Assembly: GCF_030519375.1 (NCBI RefSeq)
Contig: NZ_JAUMKB010000001.1
Location: 124,001 to 188,000 of the forward strand
DNA length: 64,000 nucleotides
From: Mucilaginibacter tolerans
Lineage (GTDB): Bacteria > Bacteroidota > Bacteroidia > Sphingobacteriales > Sphingobacteriaceae
Direction: 5' to 3'
Shown here: one piece after another, positions 25,592-33,247 of the stretch
How positions within the stretch are numbered: the first letter of the stretch is position 1
Layout: every line of letters begins with the position of its first letter
The notes under the pieces: model-generated
The model's input: only the letters and a program-made list of their open reading frames with translations
Told to the model about the DNA's origin: nothing
Database searches by the model: none
Translations under genes and position numbers: made by a program

Positions 25592-26683
25592 AAGTGGAAA
25601 CTGCCGTTCCGGAAAAAAACTGATACGCAAAAACCTAAAAAAAGCAAACTGCGCGAGTGGATGGATGCGCTGCTATTTGCCTTTGTTGCTGCTACCATTA
25701 TCCGCGGACTGCTTTTTTCGGCTTACGCTATTCCTTCAGGCTCTATGGAAGGAACGGAACTGGTTGGTGATTACCTTTTTGTGAGCAAGATCAGTTACGG
25801 GCCGCGTATCGCCAATACACCACTTTCTATACCTTTTACTGAGCCCAAAGTTTATGGCGTAAAAACCTATCTCGACTGGATCAAACTGCCCTACTGGCGC
25901 CTGCCCGGACTTTCTGAAGTAAAAAAAGGAGATATTGTGGTTTTTAATAAACCAGAGGAAGCTGATCCCCAATACAATTTGCCAGTCGATGAGCGTACTG
26001 CCCTCATCAAACGTTGCCAGGCAACACCAGGCGACGTGCTGACCATTGTTGACGGACAAGTCTATATCAACGGCAAAGCTGCTCCAAACGCCCCGGAGTC
26101 TCAAACAGATTATCGCATCATTACCGATGGTTCAAATATCAACCCGCAGTTTTATAGCGATCTTGGAATAAAACCGTCTGAAACCGACGGAACAGCAGTT
26201 ACGGTTCCCTATAAAAACCTTGCTGCTTTAAAGAGCCAATCATACATTAAAAGCGCTACCCCGGTTGTTTTGCCCGCGGGTCAATGGGACTCTTTGGTTT
26301 TTCCGCACAATGCGCATTTCAAATGGAACCAGGACAACTTCGGCCCATTAGTTATGCCTAAACGCGGCTATACTATTCCATTAAACGATTCCACAATGGC
26401 ACTTTACCGCCGCGCTATTGAGTTATACGAGCACAACAAGGTAGAAACACAGGGTAAGGACATCCTCATCAACGGACAAAAAGCAACCAGTTATACCTTT
26501 AAAATGAATTATTACTGGATGATGGGCGATAACCGCCACAACTCACTCGACGCCCGCTTTTGGGGTTACGTACCTGAGGACCACATAGTAGGGAAAGCGA
26601 TCATCACCTTTTTCAGTACCGATTCAACCCAAAGTTTCTTCAGTAAGATCCGTTGGAACAGGATATTTAAGCCGATCGATTGA
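25589..26683 (+). CDS. lepB: Signal peptidase I
   Basis: A 364-residue S26A peptidase. One N-terminal membrane helix (about 28-48) is followed by box B with the catalytic Ser52 (IPSGSMEGT), the general base Lys141 (LIKRCQATPGD), and box E GDNRHNSLDARFWG near 310-323. A long insert between boxes D and E is common in Bacteroidota. It cleaves signal peptides from exported proteins at the outer face of the inner membrane. It sits between the two groups of phage fragments, which suggests the region is a mosaic, not one intact prophage. Confidence 0.95.
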   Translation: MKWKLPFRKKTDTQKPKKSKLREWMDALLFAFVAATIIRGLLFSAYAIPSGSMEGTELVGDYLFVSKISYGPRIANTPLSIPFTEPKVYGVKTYLDWIKLPYWRLPGLSEVKKGDIVVFNKPEEADPQYNLPVDERTALIKRCQATPGDVLTIVDGQVYINGKAAPNAPESQTDYRIITDGSNINPQFYSDLGIKPSETDGTAVTVPYKNLAALKSQSYIKSATPVVLPAGQWDSLVFPHNAHFKWNQDNFGPLVMPKRGYTIPLNDSTMALYRRAIELYEHNKVETQGKDILINGQKATSYTFKMNYYWMMGDNRHNSLDARFWGYVPEDHIVGKAIITFFSTDSTQSFFSKIRWNRIFKPID

Positions 26684-26718
26684 ACAGATAATTATTGAAT
26701 AAATGAAAAGAGCAAATT

Positions 26719-27600
26719 CTACTGCATGGGATAAATATCTATTTGGATGCGTAACCCATCATCAAAAAAAGATCGTTCGGTTGTTCTGACGGATAAAATA
26801 GTAACTGTAAACTTAAGACCTCCAACGATTTTGCTTTTTGTAGCATTGCTGAAAAGTTCACTTGCCGCATCGAAATCGATTTCATCCTTCACCCGGTCAG
26901 AGTTTGGATTATTGATGGAAGGAACGGCGCTGACAAAAATTTGAAGTTTTGCAGCCGCTGTTTCCGTTGCAGGCACCGAGCCATAAAAATAAATATATCC
27001 AACGGGAATGTCACCCTCACGCAATATAGTTGCAGTTTCGCCGGTGCAACAAAAATCACCAATGGTTTGATTTTCATTTCTAACCCCCATCCCAGGTAAG
27101 ATAATACGGTCATTAATGATTTTGAATATATGCTGTTGCAGGTGTCGTAGCAGAGTTGGAAACGGATTGTCTTGTTTACCAGGCACAACAGTTGCCCTGC
27201 TTAGGGCCTGTCCGCTGACGCTATTTAGAATTACTCCCTTTAACGCATCTTGAGCTTCCTTTTGTGTATCGTACGCATCTTCTTTGAATTTTTGTGGCAA
27301 CCTTGGCGTAGTAAAGGCAAGTGCATTATCCATTGCATTCAGCGCATTTGTCCAATCACTTTTCCTTTTATAACATAGGCCTAAATAATACCATGTAGTT
27401 GGGTTTGGTATTAAGCTATTACAGTTGTTAAAGGCAGCTATCGCATTATTATAATTTGCATGACTATAATTAAAAACGCCGCTTTCGTAATAATTGTTAG
27501 CTGAATTTATCGTTTCAGCATCTTGCGAGTAGGCATAAAAATTACTCAACACCATTGCGATGAACAGGAATATACCCTTTTTAAATTGCCGGTTTTTCAT
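26719..27600 (-). CDS. Secreted TPR-containing protein
   Basis: A 293-residue protein with a signal peptide ending near AYSQ (about residue 25), two TPR units (about 30-105: YYESGVFNYSHANYNNAIAAF, then WYYLGLCYKRKSDWTNAL, each given in part), and a C-terminal domain with a CC pair (GDFCCTGETA) and beta strands. No enzyme family was recognised. Its start overlaps the stop of the upstream membrane gene by 4 bases (ATGA type), so the two are probably translationally coupled. Confidence 0.7.
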   Translation of the reverse strand: MKNRQFKKGIFLFIAMVLSNFYAYSQDAETINSANNYYESGVFNYSHANYNNAIAAFNNCNSLIPNPTTWYYLGLCYKRKSDWTNALNAMDNALAFTTPRLPQKFKEDAYDTQKEAQDALKGVILNSVSGQALSRATVVPGKQDNPFPTLLRHLQQHIFKIINDRIILPGMGVRNENQTIGDFCCTGETATILREGDIPVGYIYFYGSVPATETAAAKLQIFVSAVPSINNPNSDRVKDEIDFDAASELFSNATKSKIVGGLKFTVTILSVRTTERSFFDDGLRIQIDIYPMQ

Positions 27601-27983
27601 CGCTTCTTTTGATTTAAAGTGTCTGAAAATTGTCTTAAGAAATCGCCCGAGTCAGGAGTTACAACTTTGTCTTTTGAGGATCCACTACTATTGCTTGTCG
27701 GCAAGCTTCTTTGGGATTGATAAGTAACAGTTTTGTTAACATTGATCGCAACGATGCTAAAAAGAACGCCGAGCAGCACAAATAATAACCCTGGTGATAC
27801 GCTTGCTAAGTCTGCCTTCAATCCAACAAACTCATAAGCGAATTTAAATTCACCCTTCACTCCGGAGTTTATAAGATTGTATCCAAGTTTTACAATTTTA
27901 TAACTGATGATAAAACATACAATTTTCATCAGGATTACGAGACTGTAAGAAACCAAATATAAAAACTCAGGAGTGAGTTGCAT
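27597..27983 (-). CDS. Hypothetical two-helix membrane protein
   Basis: From ATG 27983 (MQLTPEFLYLVSYSL) the product has 128 residues, with membrane helices at about 8-35 and 65-88 and a Ser-rich cytoplasmic or periplasmic tail. The frame is open up to 28067, but the extra part lacks protein-like character. It overlaps the TPR gene by 4 bases. Not recognised; the pair may act together at the envelope. Confidence 0.65.
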   Translation of the reverse strand: MQLTPEFLYLVSYSLVILMKIVCFIISYKIVKLGYNLINSGVKGEFKFAYEFVGLKADLASVSPGLLFVLLGVLFSIVAINVNKTVTYQSQRSLPTSNSSGSSKDKVVTPDSGDFLRQFSDTLNQKKR

Positions 27984-28419
27984 GACGAACCGTTTTTGAT
28001 ATTTGATGAATTTTTGAAACGCTGAAATAGATTTACAACCCGAAATGGGGCCAAAGCGGCTATTCAAATTTTATCCTCAATCGGGTAATGATTCTGACTG
28101 AGCCACTACCCAAACGTTATTTTGTACAAAAAATCTAATAAATACTAATGCCTGAAAGCGTTATTTATCAAACTTTGACTAAAGTTACACACCATTAACT
28201 GAAAATCAACCCGTTAAAACGCCCTATTTAAAAAGGTATTTTAACGGTTGGCATGAAAGATGATCTTTAAAATGTGCAGCGAAAACTTATAAAAACAGCA
28301 ACAAAAAATAAATTCAGCGACGACGAAAACATCTCTTCCGCTATTCATAACATAAGCATAACACCAGCTTAAAACATTGTTTTTTACGGGATCGTATAAT
28401 ACATAAACAAGCTAAACAG
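27984..28419. other. AT-rich intergenic region with an inverted repeat
   Basis: No gene is supported. CAACCCGTTAAAA (28208-28220) and TTTTAACGGTTG (28239-28250) form an inverted repeat with one extra base in the left arm; it could be an operator or a hairpin. Confidence 0.5.
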
Positions 28420-28671
28420 ATGACTGCAATCCCTCTCCCCCAAAACATTTATGAACAATTCACCGCCTGTCCACCGGATACACTTGAAGACGAAATTTCC
28501 CGTACCGCCATCCGCTTGAGGCTACAGGGAACCCCTAAAACAGATGAGGAACGCCGGCTATACCAACTAGAGCTGGACAGGCTAAGCGCACTAAAATACC
28601 TCAGTCAGCTACGTAAAGGCAAGCTAAGCCAGGAAGAGTTTGAGTTGAAAGTAAAACTTCTGTCAATCTAA
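28420..28671 (+). CDS. Small hypothetical protein, charged helical
   Basis: An 83-residue soluble protein, largely helical and rich in Glu, Arg and Leu (TDEERRLYQLELDRLSALKY, KGKLSQEEFELKVK). No family recognised. It lies at the left end of the second phage-like segment and precedes a convergent SGNH hydrolase by 15 bp. Coding is likely from its regular helical pattern. Confidence 0.5.
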   Translation: MTAIPLPQNIYEQFTACPPDTLEDEISRTAIRLRLQGTPKTDEERRLYQLELDRLSALKYLSQLRKGKLSQEEFELKVKLLSI

Positions 28672-28686
28672 ATTGAGACTTAAATT

Positions 28687-29535
28687 TTATTTGCCTCCTC
28701 GCGCGGCAAGGCCCAGCTTACCAAAGGCATCAACAAGCATACGTGCTATAACTGAATCTCCTTTATCAGACGGATGCAGACCGTCGTAGGTCATATTTAT
28801 CGCTGCCGGTGGATAAGGGTATTCATCGGTTTTTGCATTGAAGGGAATCGTCGTCGACTGCGGATATGGAAAATCTGTGTATTTGCCAGATTGCGGGTCT
28901 TTCAAACGTTTAAAACTGACCATGTTCTTAATATCGAAGCGCGGATCATGATATAGATCTATCACCGCCAGATGTTCATATTTTCCAATGCTAATAACTG
29001 CATTCGCTACATCTTCCAGCGATTGCCCGTTTTTCGTCTTATAAGAACCATAAGCATTATTGTTGGGATCAAGAACATAAACAAAATCACTGCGCTGCAT
29101 GGGCGTTATCAATATTATTTTAGCCTGATCGTTCAATCGGCGCACTTTATCTATAATTTTCCGGAACGAGCCATAGACAGTTCCCGTTCCGGTCGCATTT
29201 TTATAGTCATCAATACTCCCTGCTGGAATGCCGCCCCACCAATCATTCGTGCCTAAAAAGATACTGTAAACATCAGCCTTTATAAGGCCGAGTTGATCAA
29301 TTTTGGCCGCAATATCGGTTGATTTCCAACCGTTGTGGCCCTGGTTAATATATTGTACATCAGGCAACGTATCTGCAACCCGGCTTAAATACCCTCTGGT
29401 TACCCTGTTAGCAGTTTCATCCGGATGATCGTTCAAATAGGTAATGGAATCGCCAATAGCTACCCAGACTATCTTCCGCCCCGTAAAAGAAAAGGATAAT
29501 AGAATGATAACCAGCAAGATCAGGTATTTTTTCAT
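28687..29535 (-). CDS. SGNH/GDSL hydrolase, secreted
   Basis: A 282-residue protein with a signal-anchor-like leader (about 1-18). It has the SGNH blocks: block I GDSI with Ser30, block II Gly in QGHNGW, block III GTND (Asn97), and block V DGLHPS near residue 255 (Asp and His). The family hydrolyses ester bonds, often acyl or acetyl groups on sugars. It lies in the phage-like segment but on the opposite strand, so it may be cargo or unrelated. Confidence 0.9.
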   Translation of the reverse strand: MKKYLILLVIILLSFSFTGRKIVWVAIGDSITYLNDHPDETANRVTRGYLSRVADTLPDVQYINQGHNGWKSTDIAAKIDQLGLIKADVYSIFLGTNDWWGGIPAGSIDDYKNATGTGTVYGSFRKIIDKVRRLNDQAKIILITPMQRSDFVYVLDPNNNAYGSYKTKNGQSLEDVANAVISIGKYEHLAVIDLYHDPRFDIKNMVSFKRLKDPQSGKYTDFPYPQSTTIPFNAKTDEYPYPPAAINMTYDGLHPSDKGDSVIARMLVDAFGKLGLAARGGK

Positions 29536-29622
29536 AGTTAAGAATTATCAAAGCTTCACACTTATTTCATTTGACCAAATTAAGATGTCTTTATGTCTTT
29601 AACAAACCCATAACTCCCCTTT

Positions 29623-29910
29623 ATGCACCCCAAACTTACCCTCTGGCAACGTATAATCAGTGATACGCCTGCTTTCATCAAAAAGATACAAATATTTGGC
29701 GTCGGTCTTGCCGGACTCGGCGGCACACTGGCTACCATTCATGGTATACCTATCGGTCTCAACACTTCATTAATTTCCTCAGCTTCTGCTGTAGCGGATA
29801 TCGCGCAATTCGCAGTAAAAATGGATGAAACCAATAGCAACGAACTCTGTTCTAAATCCGACAACGATAAACCATCGCCATCAGAAACGATCCAACCATC
29901 ATCTAATTAA
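29623..29910 (+). CDS. Phage holin-like membrane protein
   Basis: The 95-residue product has the layout WQRIISDTPAFIKKIQIFG followed by a Gly-rich hydrophobic segment (VGLAGLGGTLATI) and a second hydrophobic stretch, then a polar Ser/Asn tail. The order Trp-(x)n-TPxF-basic-helix-Gly-rich helix recurs in small putative holins of Bacteroidota prophages. The endolysin remnant lies 1.2 kb downstream. The holin role is inferred. Confidence 0.5.
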   Translation: MHPKLTLWQRIISDTPAFIKKIQIFGVGLAGLGGTLATIHGIPIGLNTSLISSASAVADIAQFAVKMDETNSNELCSKSDNDKPSPSETIQPSSN

Positions 29911-29946
29911 CAATTTTTAATTAATTTAACCCGTTATTCAATCAGA

Positions 29947-30918
29947 ATGAAAAAGCTAATAACTATCATATTGTTGGTACTCTCAGCCGGGGTGTTCGCC
30001 CAGGGCCGCCATTATAAAGTAAATAATCCGGTTGTTATTTCCGGGCAAAATAATATCACCATAAAAGGTTATTTAATCGTCGGTGGAGCTTCTAATTGCA
30101 TTTACCTGCGCGATTGCTCCAACGTGCATATTACCAAATGCAAATTACTGGACTCAAAAAAAGTAGGCATCCTGCTTGAAAACTGCAAAAATGTACTAAT
30201 AGACAGTTGCTATATCACCAATGTACAAACTGGCGTCAACGCCAAAAACTCCGTAACTGTTAAAGTAAATTACAACTATTTCCGTAACATGAATGGCCCC
30301 TTTCCCGCCGGATGCGCTGTTCAATTCAACAATGTAAGTGCCCCTGCAAGTCAGATCAATTATAATAAAGTCGAAAATATAGCAGGCCAGGCACAACACC
30401 CGCAGGATTTGCTGAGCGTATATAAATCAAATGGCATGCCGGGCGATTCGATACAGGTAATCGGCAACTGGATCCGTGGCGGACAAGTAATCAACGATTC
30501 AGGCGGTGCAGCAGGCATTGTTTTAGGAGATGTTGGCGGCAGTTATCAGGTAGCGCGTTACAACGTGGTGATCAATGGGGGCTTCGTAGGCATGCAGGTA
30601 CAGGGTGGCAGTCATATCAAAATGGATCATAACACTATTTACAGTTCGCCAACAGCCTATTCAAACGATGGCTTGTCGTATGGCAATTATTCCGGTCAGC
30701 CAAGTACCGATGTGGAGATATCTTACAATAAAATAAAATTCTTCAACAGAAACGGCAAAGAAGCCGATTGCTGGTGGGACCCCAAAACGGTATCCAAACC
30801 TATTGGCTGGGAAACCAACATCCAGCGGGCAGATATAGATGATAAGATACTGCCCCACAAGTTGCACGATGAGGACGATGACGACCGCGATCATGGCCGC
30901 GATGGTGACCGGCATTAA
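29947..30918 (+). CDS. Secreted right-handed beta-helix protein
   Basis: A 323-residue protein with a signal peptide ending VFAQG (about 20), then repeated 20-25 residue rungs (NNITIKGYLIVGG, NVHITKCKLLDS, NVLIDSCYITN, VTVKVNYNYF) of a pectate-lyase/parallel beta-helix solenoid through about residue 290. The C-terminus is an acidic and His-rich tail (HDEDDDDRDHGRDGDRH) that could bind metal. It is inserted between the holin-like gene and the endolysin remnant. Polysaccharide lyase or a tail-spike-like role is possible; no catalytic residues could be assigned. Confidence 0.75.
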   Translation: MKKLITIILLVLSAGVFAQGRHYKVNNPVVISGQNNITIKGYLIVGGASNCIYLRDCSNVHITKCKLLDSKKVGILLENCKNVLIDSCYITNVQTGVNAKNSVTVKVNYNYFRNMNGPFPAGCAVQFNNVSAPASQINYNKVENIAGQAQHPQDLLSVYKSNGMPGDSIQVIGNWIRGGQVINDSGGAAGIVLGDVGGSYQVARYNVVINGGFVGMQVQGGSHIKMDHNTIYSSPTAYSNDGLSYGNYSGQPSTDVEISYNKIKFFNRNGKEADCWWDPKTVSKPIGWETNIQRADIDDKILPHKLHDEDDDDRDHGRDGDRH

Positions 30919-31069
30919 ACTATTCTTCTGATTTTTTCCTTCAAAATCTTTCATTTTATATGATGACAGCGGGTTATGTCTTGCCTGCCCGCTCCTCAGA
31001 GCGCAGCTAAGACCATTCCTCTATCTCAACACTAACCGGTTACCAAAGCCGGGATAACTCCTATTATCT

Positions 31070-31531
31070 ACGAAATTAAGCCAACAAGGCGAAAAGCTTA
31101 TCAAGAGCTTTGAAGGCCTGCGCCTTACCGCCTACCGCGATGTAGCCGGCGTATGGACCATCGGCTATGATTCAACACGTTACCACGACGGAAGAGCCGT
31201 AAAACCAGGCGACATACTAACCAGCGAAGTGCAAGCCTCTGTAATTTTCGTCAATATACTTGGTCAGTATGAAAATGTTGTCAACAGCTATGTAAAAGTC
31301 CCCCTGACGCAGGACCATTTTGATGCATTGGTCTCTTTTACCTATAACGAAGGTACTTACGCATTCAAGGAATCAACTCTGTTGAGAAAACTAAACACAA
31401 AAGATTACCAGGGCGCTGCTGATCAGCTTTTGGTAGCGAATAAGATCAGCGACCCACATACATGCCAGAAAATAGCATGTGATACGGTAAAGGAGCGCCG
31501 CAGTGCCGAACGTCATTTATTTCCCTCATAA
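31070..31531 (+). pseudogene. Phage endolysin (GH24 lysozyme) lacking a start codon
   Basis: The frame 31070-31531 reads (ACG)KLSQQGEKLIKSFEGLRL, YRDVAGVWTIGYD, with the T4-lysozyme type catalytic Glu (SFEG), Asp (YRD) and Thr (WTIG), and continues intact for 154 codons to a stop. The codon where members of this family start is ACG, not ATG; the frame is closed upstream at 31055, and no ATG, GTG or TTG precedes the catalytic Glu. Apart from the start and GYD in place of GYG the domain looks functional, so the loss is recent. Confidence 0.7.
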
Positions 31532-31542
31532 CAACCATCACC

Positions 31543-31740
31543 ATGACAACCATTGAACACCGCGAGCTAAAAGGCATCACCGTCAAAAATCTGCTGGTAA
31601 CAATATTCAGTACTGCAAGTATAGTAGCCACGGTTATGATCTCATACCTGCAATTAAACAGTGATATCCATGATATCAAACTGAGCCGGGAAACACAAAA
31701 CCGGGTGTATGACATCAGGCTGAAAGTGCTGGAGACATAG
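31543..31740 (+). pseudogene. Lysis-region membrane protein cut by an amber codon
   Basis: A 65-codon ORF with one membrane helix (about 17-38) and a coiled-coil-like tail ending IRLKVLET, then TAG at 31738. In the same frame the helix goes on for 15 more codons (VSVLQRQVDELSRSK) to a second stop at 31786-31788. The heptad pattern carries across the TAG, so a sense codon was probably lost. It starts 11 bp after the endolysin stop. A spanin- or holin-accessory role is only a guess from position. Confidence 0.55.
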
Positions 31741-31788
31741 GTCTCGGTTTTACAACGCCAGGTTGACGAACTAAGCAGGAGCAAATAG

Positions 31789-31934
31789 AGTTGATTGGGT
31801 TGATTGGGTTGATTGAGTTAAGTGGTTGATTGAGTTCAAATTAACAAAGCCTTTAACTTATTCCAACCCAATTAACTTAATCTAACCTTATCAACCACTC
31901 ACTAATTTCATTAATTCAATAAATCACTAATTAA
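31789..31934. repeat. Self-complementary low-complexity spacer
   Basis: Three TTGATTGGG units and GTGGTTGATTGAGTT (31789-31837) are followed by complementary AACCCAATT, ATCAACCACT and TTAATTCAAT (31863-31931). AGTGGTTGA and TCAACCACT are exact complements. Confidence 0.6.
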
Positions 31935-31940
31935 ATTGCT

Positions 31941-32393
31941 ATGAGCTTATCATCCTTTCTAACAAAGATCCCGAACCAGATCAAAGCACTATTTGACGGC
32001 ATCCCTGCCGAATTAAAAACCGCTGTCCATATTGGCGTCGAAGTAACCGAAAGCATCAAAACTTTTGTTGATTTGCCGGCTGCAGACATTTTAACCGCTA
32101 TCATTCCCGGTGATATTGACGATGAAGTAAAAAACTGGCTGCGGACCAAATTGCCAATCATCCTAACCGAATTGAAACTGGCAGACAGTTGTTGGCAATT
32201 GACTGACCCTTCTGAAATCACTGCGTGTGCTGTAAAAGTTCTGCAAGGACTTGATGGTAGTGTTAAGAGCGCATTCCTTCACAATTTGTCCATATTAATG
32301 GTGCAAGTGGCCGCTGACGGTAAACTGACGTGGAGCGATGGAGTATATATCCTTGAGTGGTACTATACTCACGAGTTTAAAGCTGCAGCTTGA
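31941..32393 (+). CDS. Phage-associated hypothetical protein
   Basis: A 150-residue soluble helical protein (MSLSSFLTKIPNQIKALF, DGIPAELKTAVHIGVEV, GKLTWSDGVYILEWYY). I do not recognise a named family; proteins of this size and style lie next to endolysins in Bacteroidota prophages. It is the last gene before the tRNA-Leu pair. It appears intact. Confidence 0.55.
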   Translation: MSLSSFLTKIPNQIKALFDGIPAELKTAVHIGVEVTESIKTFVDLPAADILTAIIPGDIDDEVKNWLRTKLPIILTELKLADSCWQLTDPSEITACAVKVLQGLDGSVKSAFLHNLSILMVQVAADGKLTWSDGVYILEWYYTHEFKAAA

Positions 32394-32395
32394 GA

Positions 32396-32447
32396 AGTCG
32401 AAAGTCCTAAGTCCAACGTCGGCCTGAATTAGGTTATGGACTTAGAA
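32396..32447. repeat. Hairpin spacer 3' of tRNA-Leu(GAG)
   Basis: AAGTCC/GGACTTAG-type inverted repeat (CTAAGTCC and GGACTTAG), located just after the 3' end of the tRNA on the minus strand; might act as its terminator. Confidence 0.5.
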
Positions 32448-32452
32448 AAATG

Positions 32453-32536
32453 TGCCCGGAACGAGATTCGAACTCGTACATCCTTACGAATGCCACCCCC
32501 TCAAGATGGTGCGTCTACCAATTTCGCCACCCGGGC
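32453..32536 (-). tRNA. tRNA-Leu (anticodon GAG)
   Basis: The minus strand folds into an 84-base class II tRNA: acceptor GCCCGGG with TCCGGGC, discriminator A, anticodon loop TTGAGGG in a CCATC/GGTGG stem, a long variable arm (GGCATTCGTAAGGATGT), and the T arm with TTCGAAT. No CCA is encoded. Confidence 0.93.
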
Positions 32537-32539
32537 ATT

Positions 32540-32608
32540 TTATAGTACAAAGTCTTAAGTTTGAAGTTCTGAGTAGAAACTTTAGACTTAAGACTTTCAA
32601 CTTACTGG
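32540..32608. repeat. Hairpin spacer between the tRNA-Leu genes
   Basis: AAAGTCTTAAGT (32550-32561) pairs perfectly with ACTTAAGACTTT (about 32585-32597), in a region made of AAGTCT-like units. Confidence 0.6.
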
Positions 32609-32611
32609 ATG

Positions 32612-32695
32612 TGCCCGAAGAGAGACTCGAACTCTCAAGAGACAATTCTCAACGGCTTCTGAGACCGCAACGTTTACCAATTTCGCCATCCGGGC
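32612..32695 (-). tRNA. tRNA-Leu (anticodon CAG)
   Basis: The minus strand folds into an 84-base class II tRNA: acceptor GCCCGGA with TTCGGGC, anticodon loop CTCAGAA in a GCGGT/GCCGT stem, long variable arm, T loop TTCGAGT. No encoded CCA. It is in tandem with tRNA-Leu(GAG). Confidence 0.93.
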
Positions 32696-32759
32696 ATTAG
32701 GGTTGCAAATATAATTGTTTATGCCATATCGCTCAAAATAATTATTAAAATCGTTCGCC

Positions 32760-32790
32760 TTTGCAAAAACAGCTATAAAACTTATCTTCG
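32760..32790 (+). promoter_or_regulatory. Bacteroidota-type promoter (TTTG-N19-TATCTTCG)
   Basis: TTTG at 32760-32763 and TATCTTCG at 32783-32790 with exactly 19 bases between; 20 bp ahead of the DUF2147 start. Confidence 0.6.
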
Positions 32791-32809
32791 GATAATCGAT
32801 TTAACTGTT

Positions 32810-33247
32810 ATGAGCAAGAAAAAAAGCGTCCTGGTAATTTTAATGGCGATTTTTAGTCTGAACGCCTTTGCTCAAAAGGCAGACGCCATTTTGGGTTCTT
32901 GGGCAAATGAAAATGGGCAGGATCATATCCTGATATATAAACGCGGGGATAAATTTTTTGGCAAACTCGACTGGATAAAAGTCCCGAATGATGAGAATGG
33001 CAAACCTAAAACAGACAAAAACAATCCAGACCCGGCACTGCGCACACGCCCCGACCTCGGGCTGGAATTATTGAAAGATTTCAACTTTGATGGCGATAAT
33101 GTATATTCTGGTGGCACTGTTTACGACCCTAAAAACGGCAAAACCTATAGCTGCAAAATGACATTGGACGGCAATATCCTGAAGATACGTGGCTATATTG
33201 GCATATCATTATTCGGCCGCTCTGTAACCTGGACACGTGTAAAATGA
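32810..33247 (+). CDS. DUF2147 domain-containing secreted protein
   Basis: A 145-residue protein with a signal peptide ending AFAQ (about 22) and the DUF2147 beta-barrel-like domain: ILGSWANENGQDHILIYKRG, FFGKLDWIK, GTVYDPKNGKTYSCKMTL, LKIRGYIGISLFGRSVTW. It is nearly full length for the family. Role unknown; possibly a calycin-like binder in the periplasm. Its stop overlaps the start of the next gene (ATGA), so the two form an operon. Confidence 0.9.
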   Translation: MSKKKSVLVILMAIFSLNAFAQKADAILGSWANENGQDHILIYKRGDKFFGKLDWIKVPNDENGKPKTDKNNPDPALRTRPDLGLELLKDFNFDGDNVYSGGTVYDPKNGKTYSCKMTLDGNILKIRGYIGISLFGRSVTWTRVK

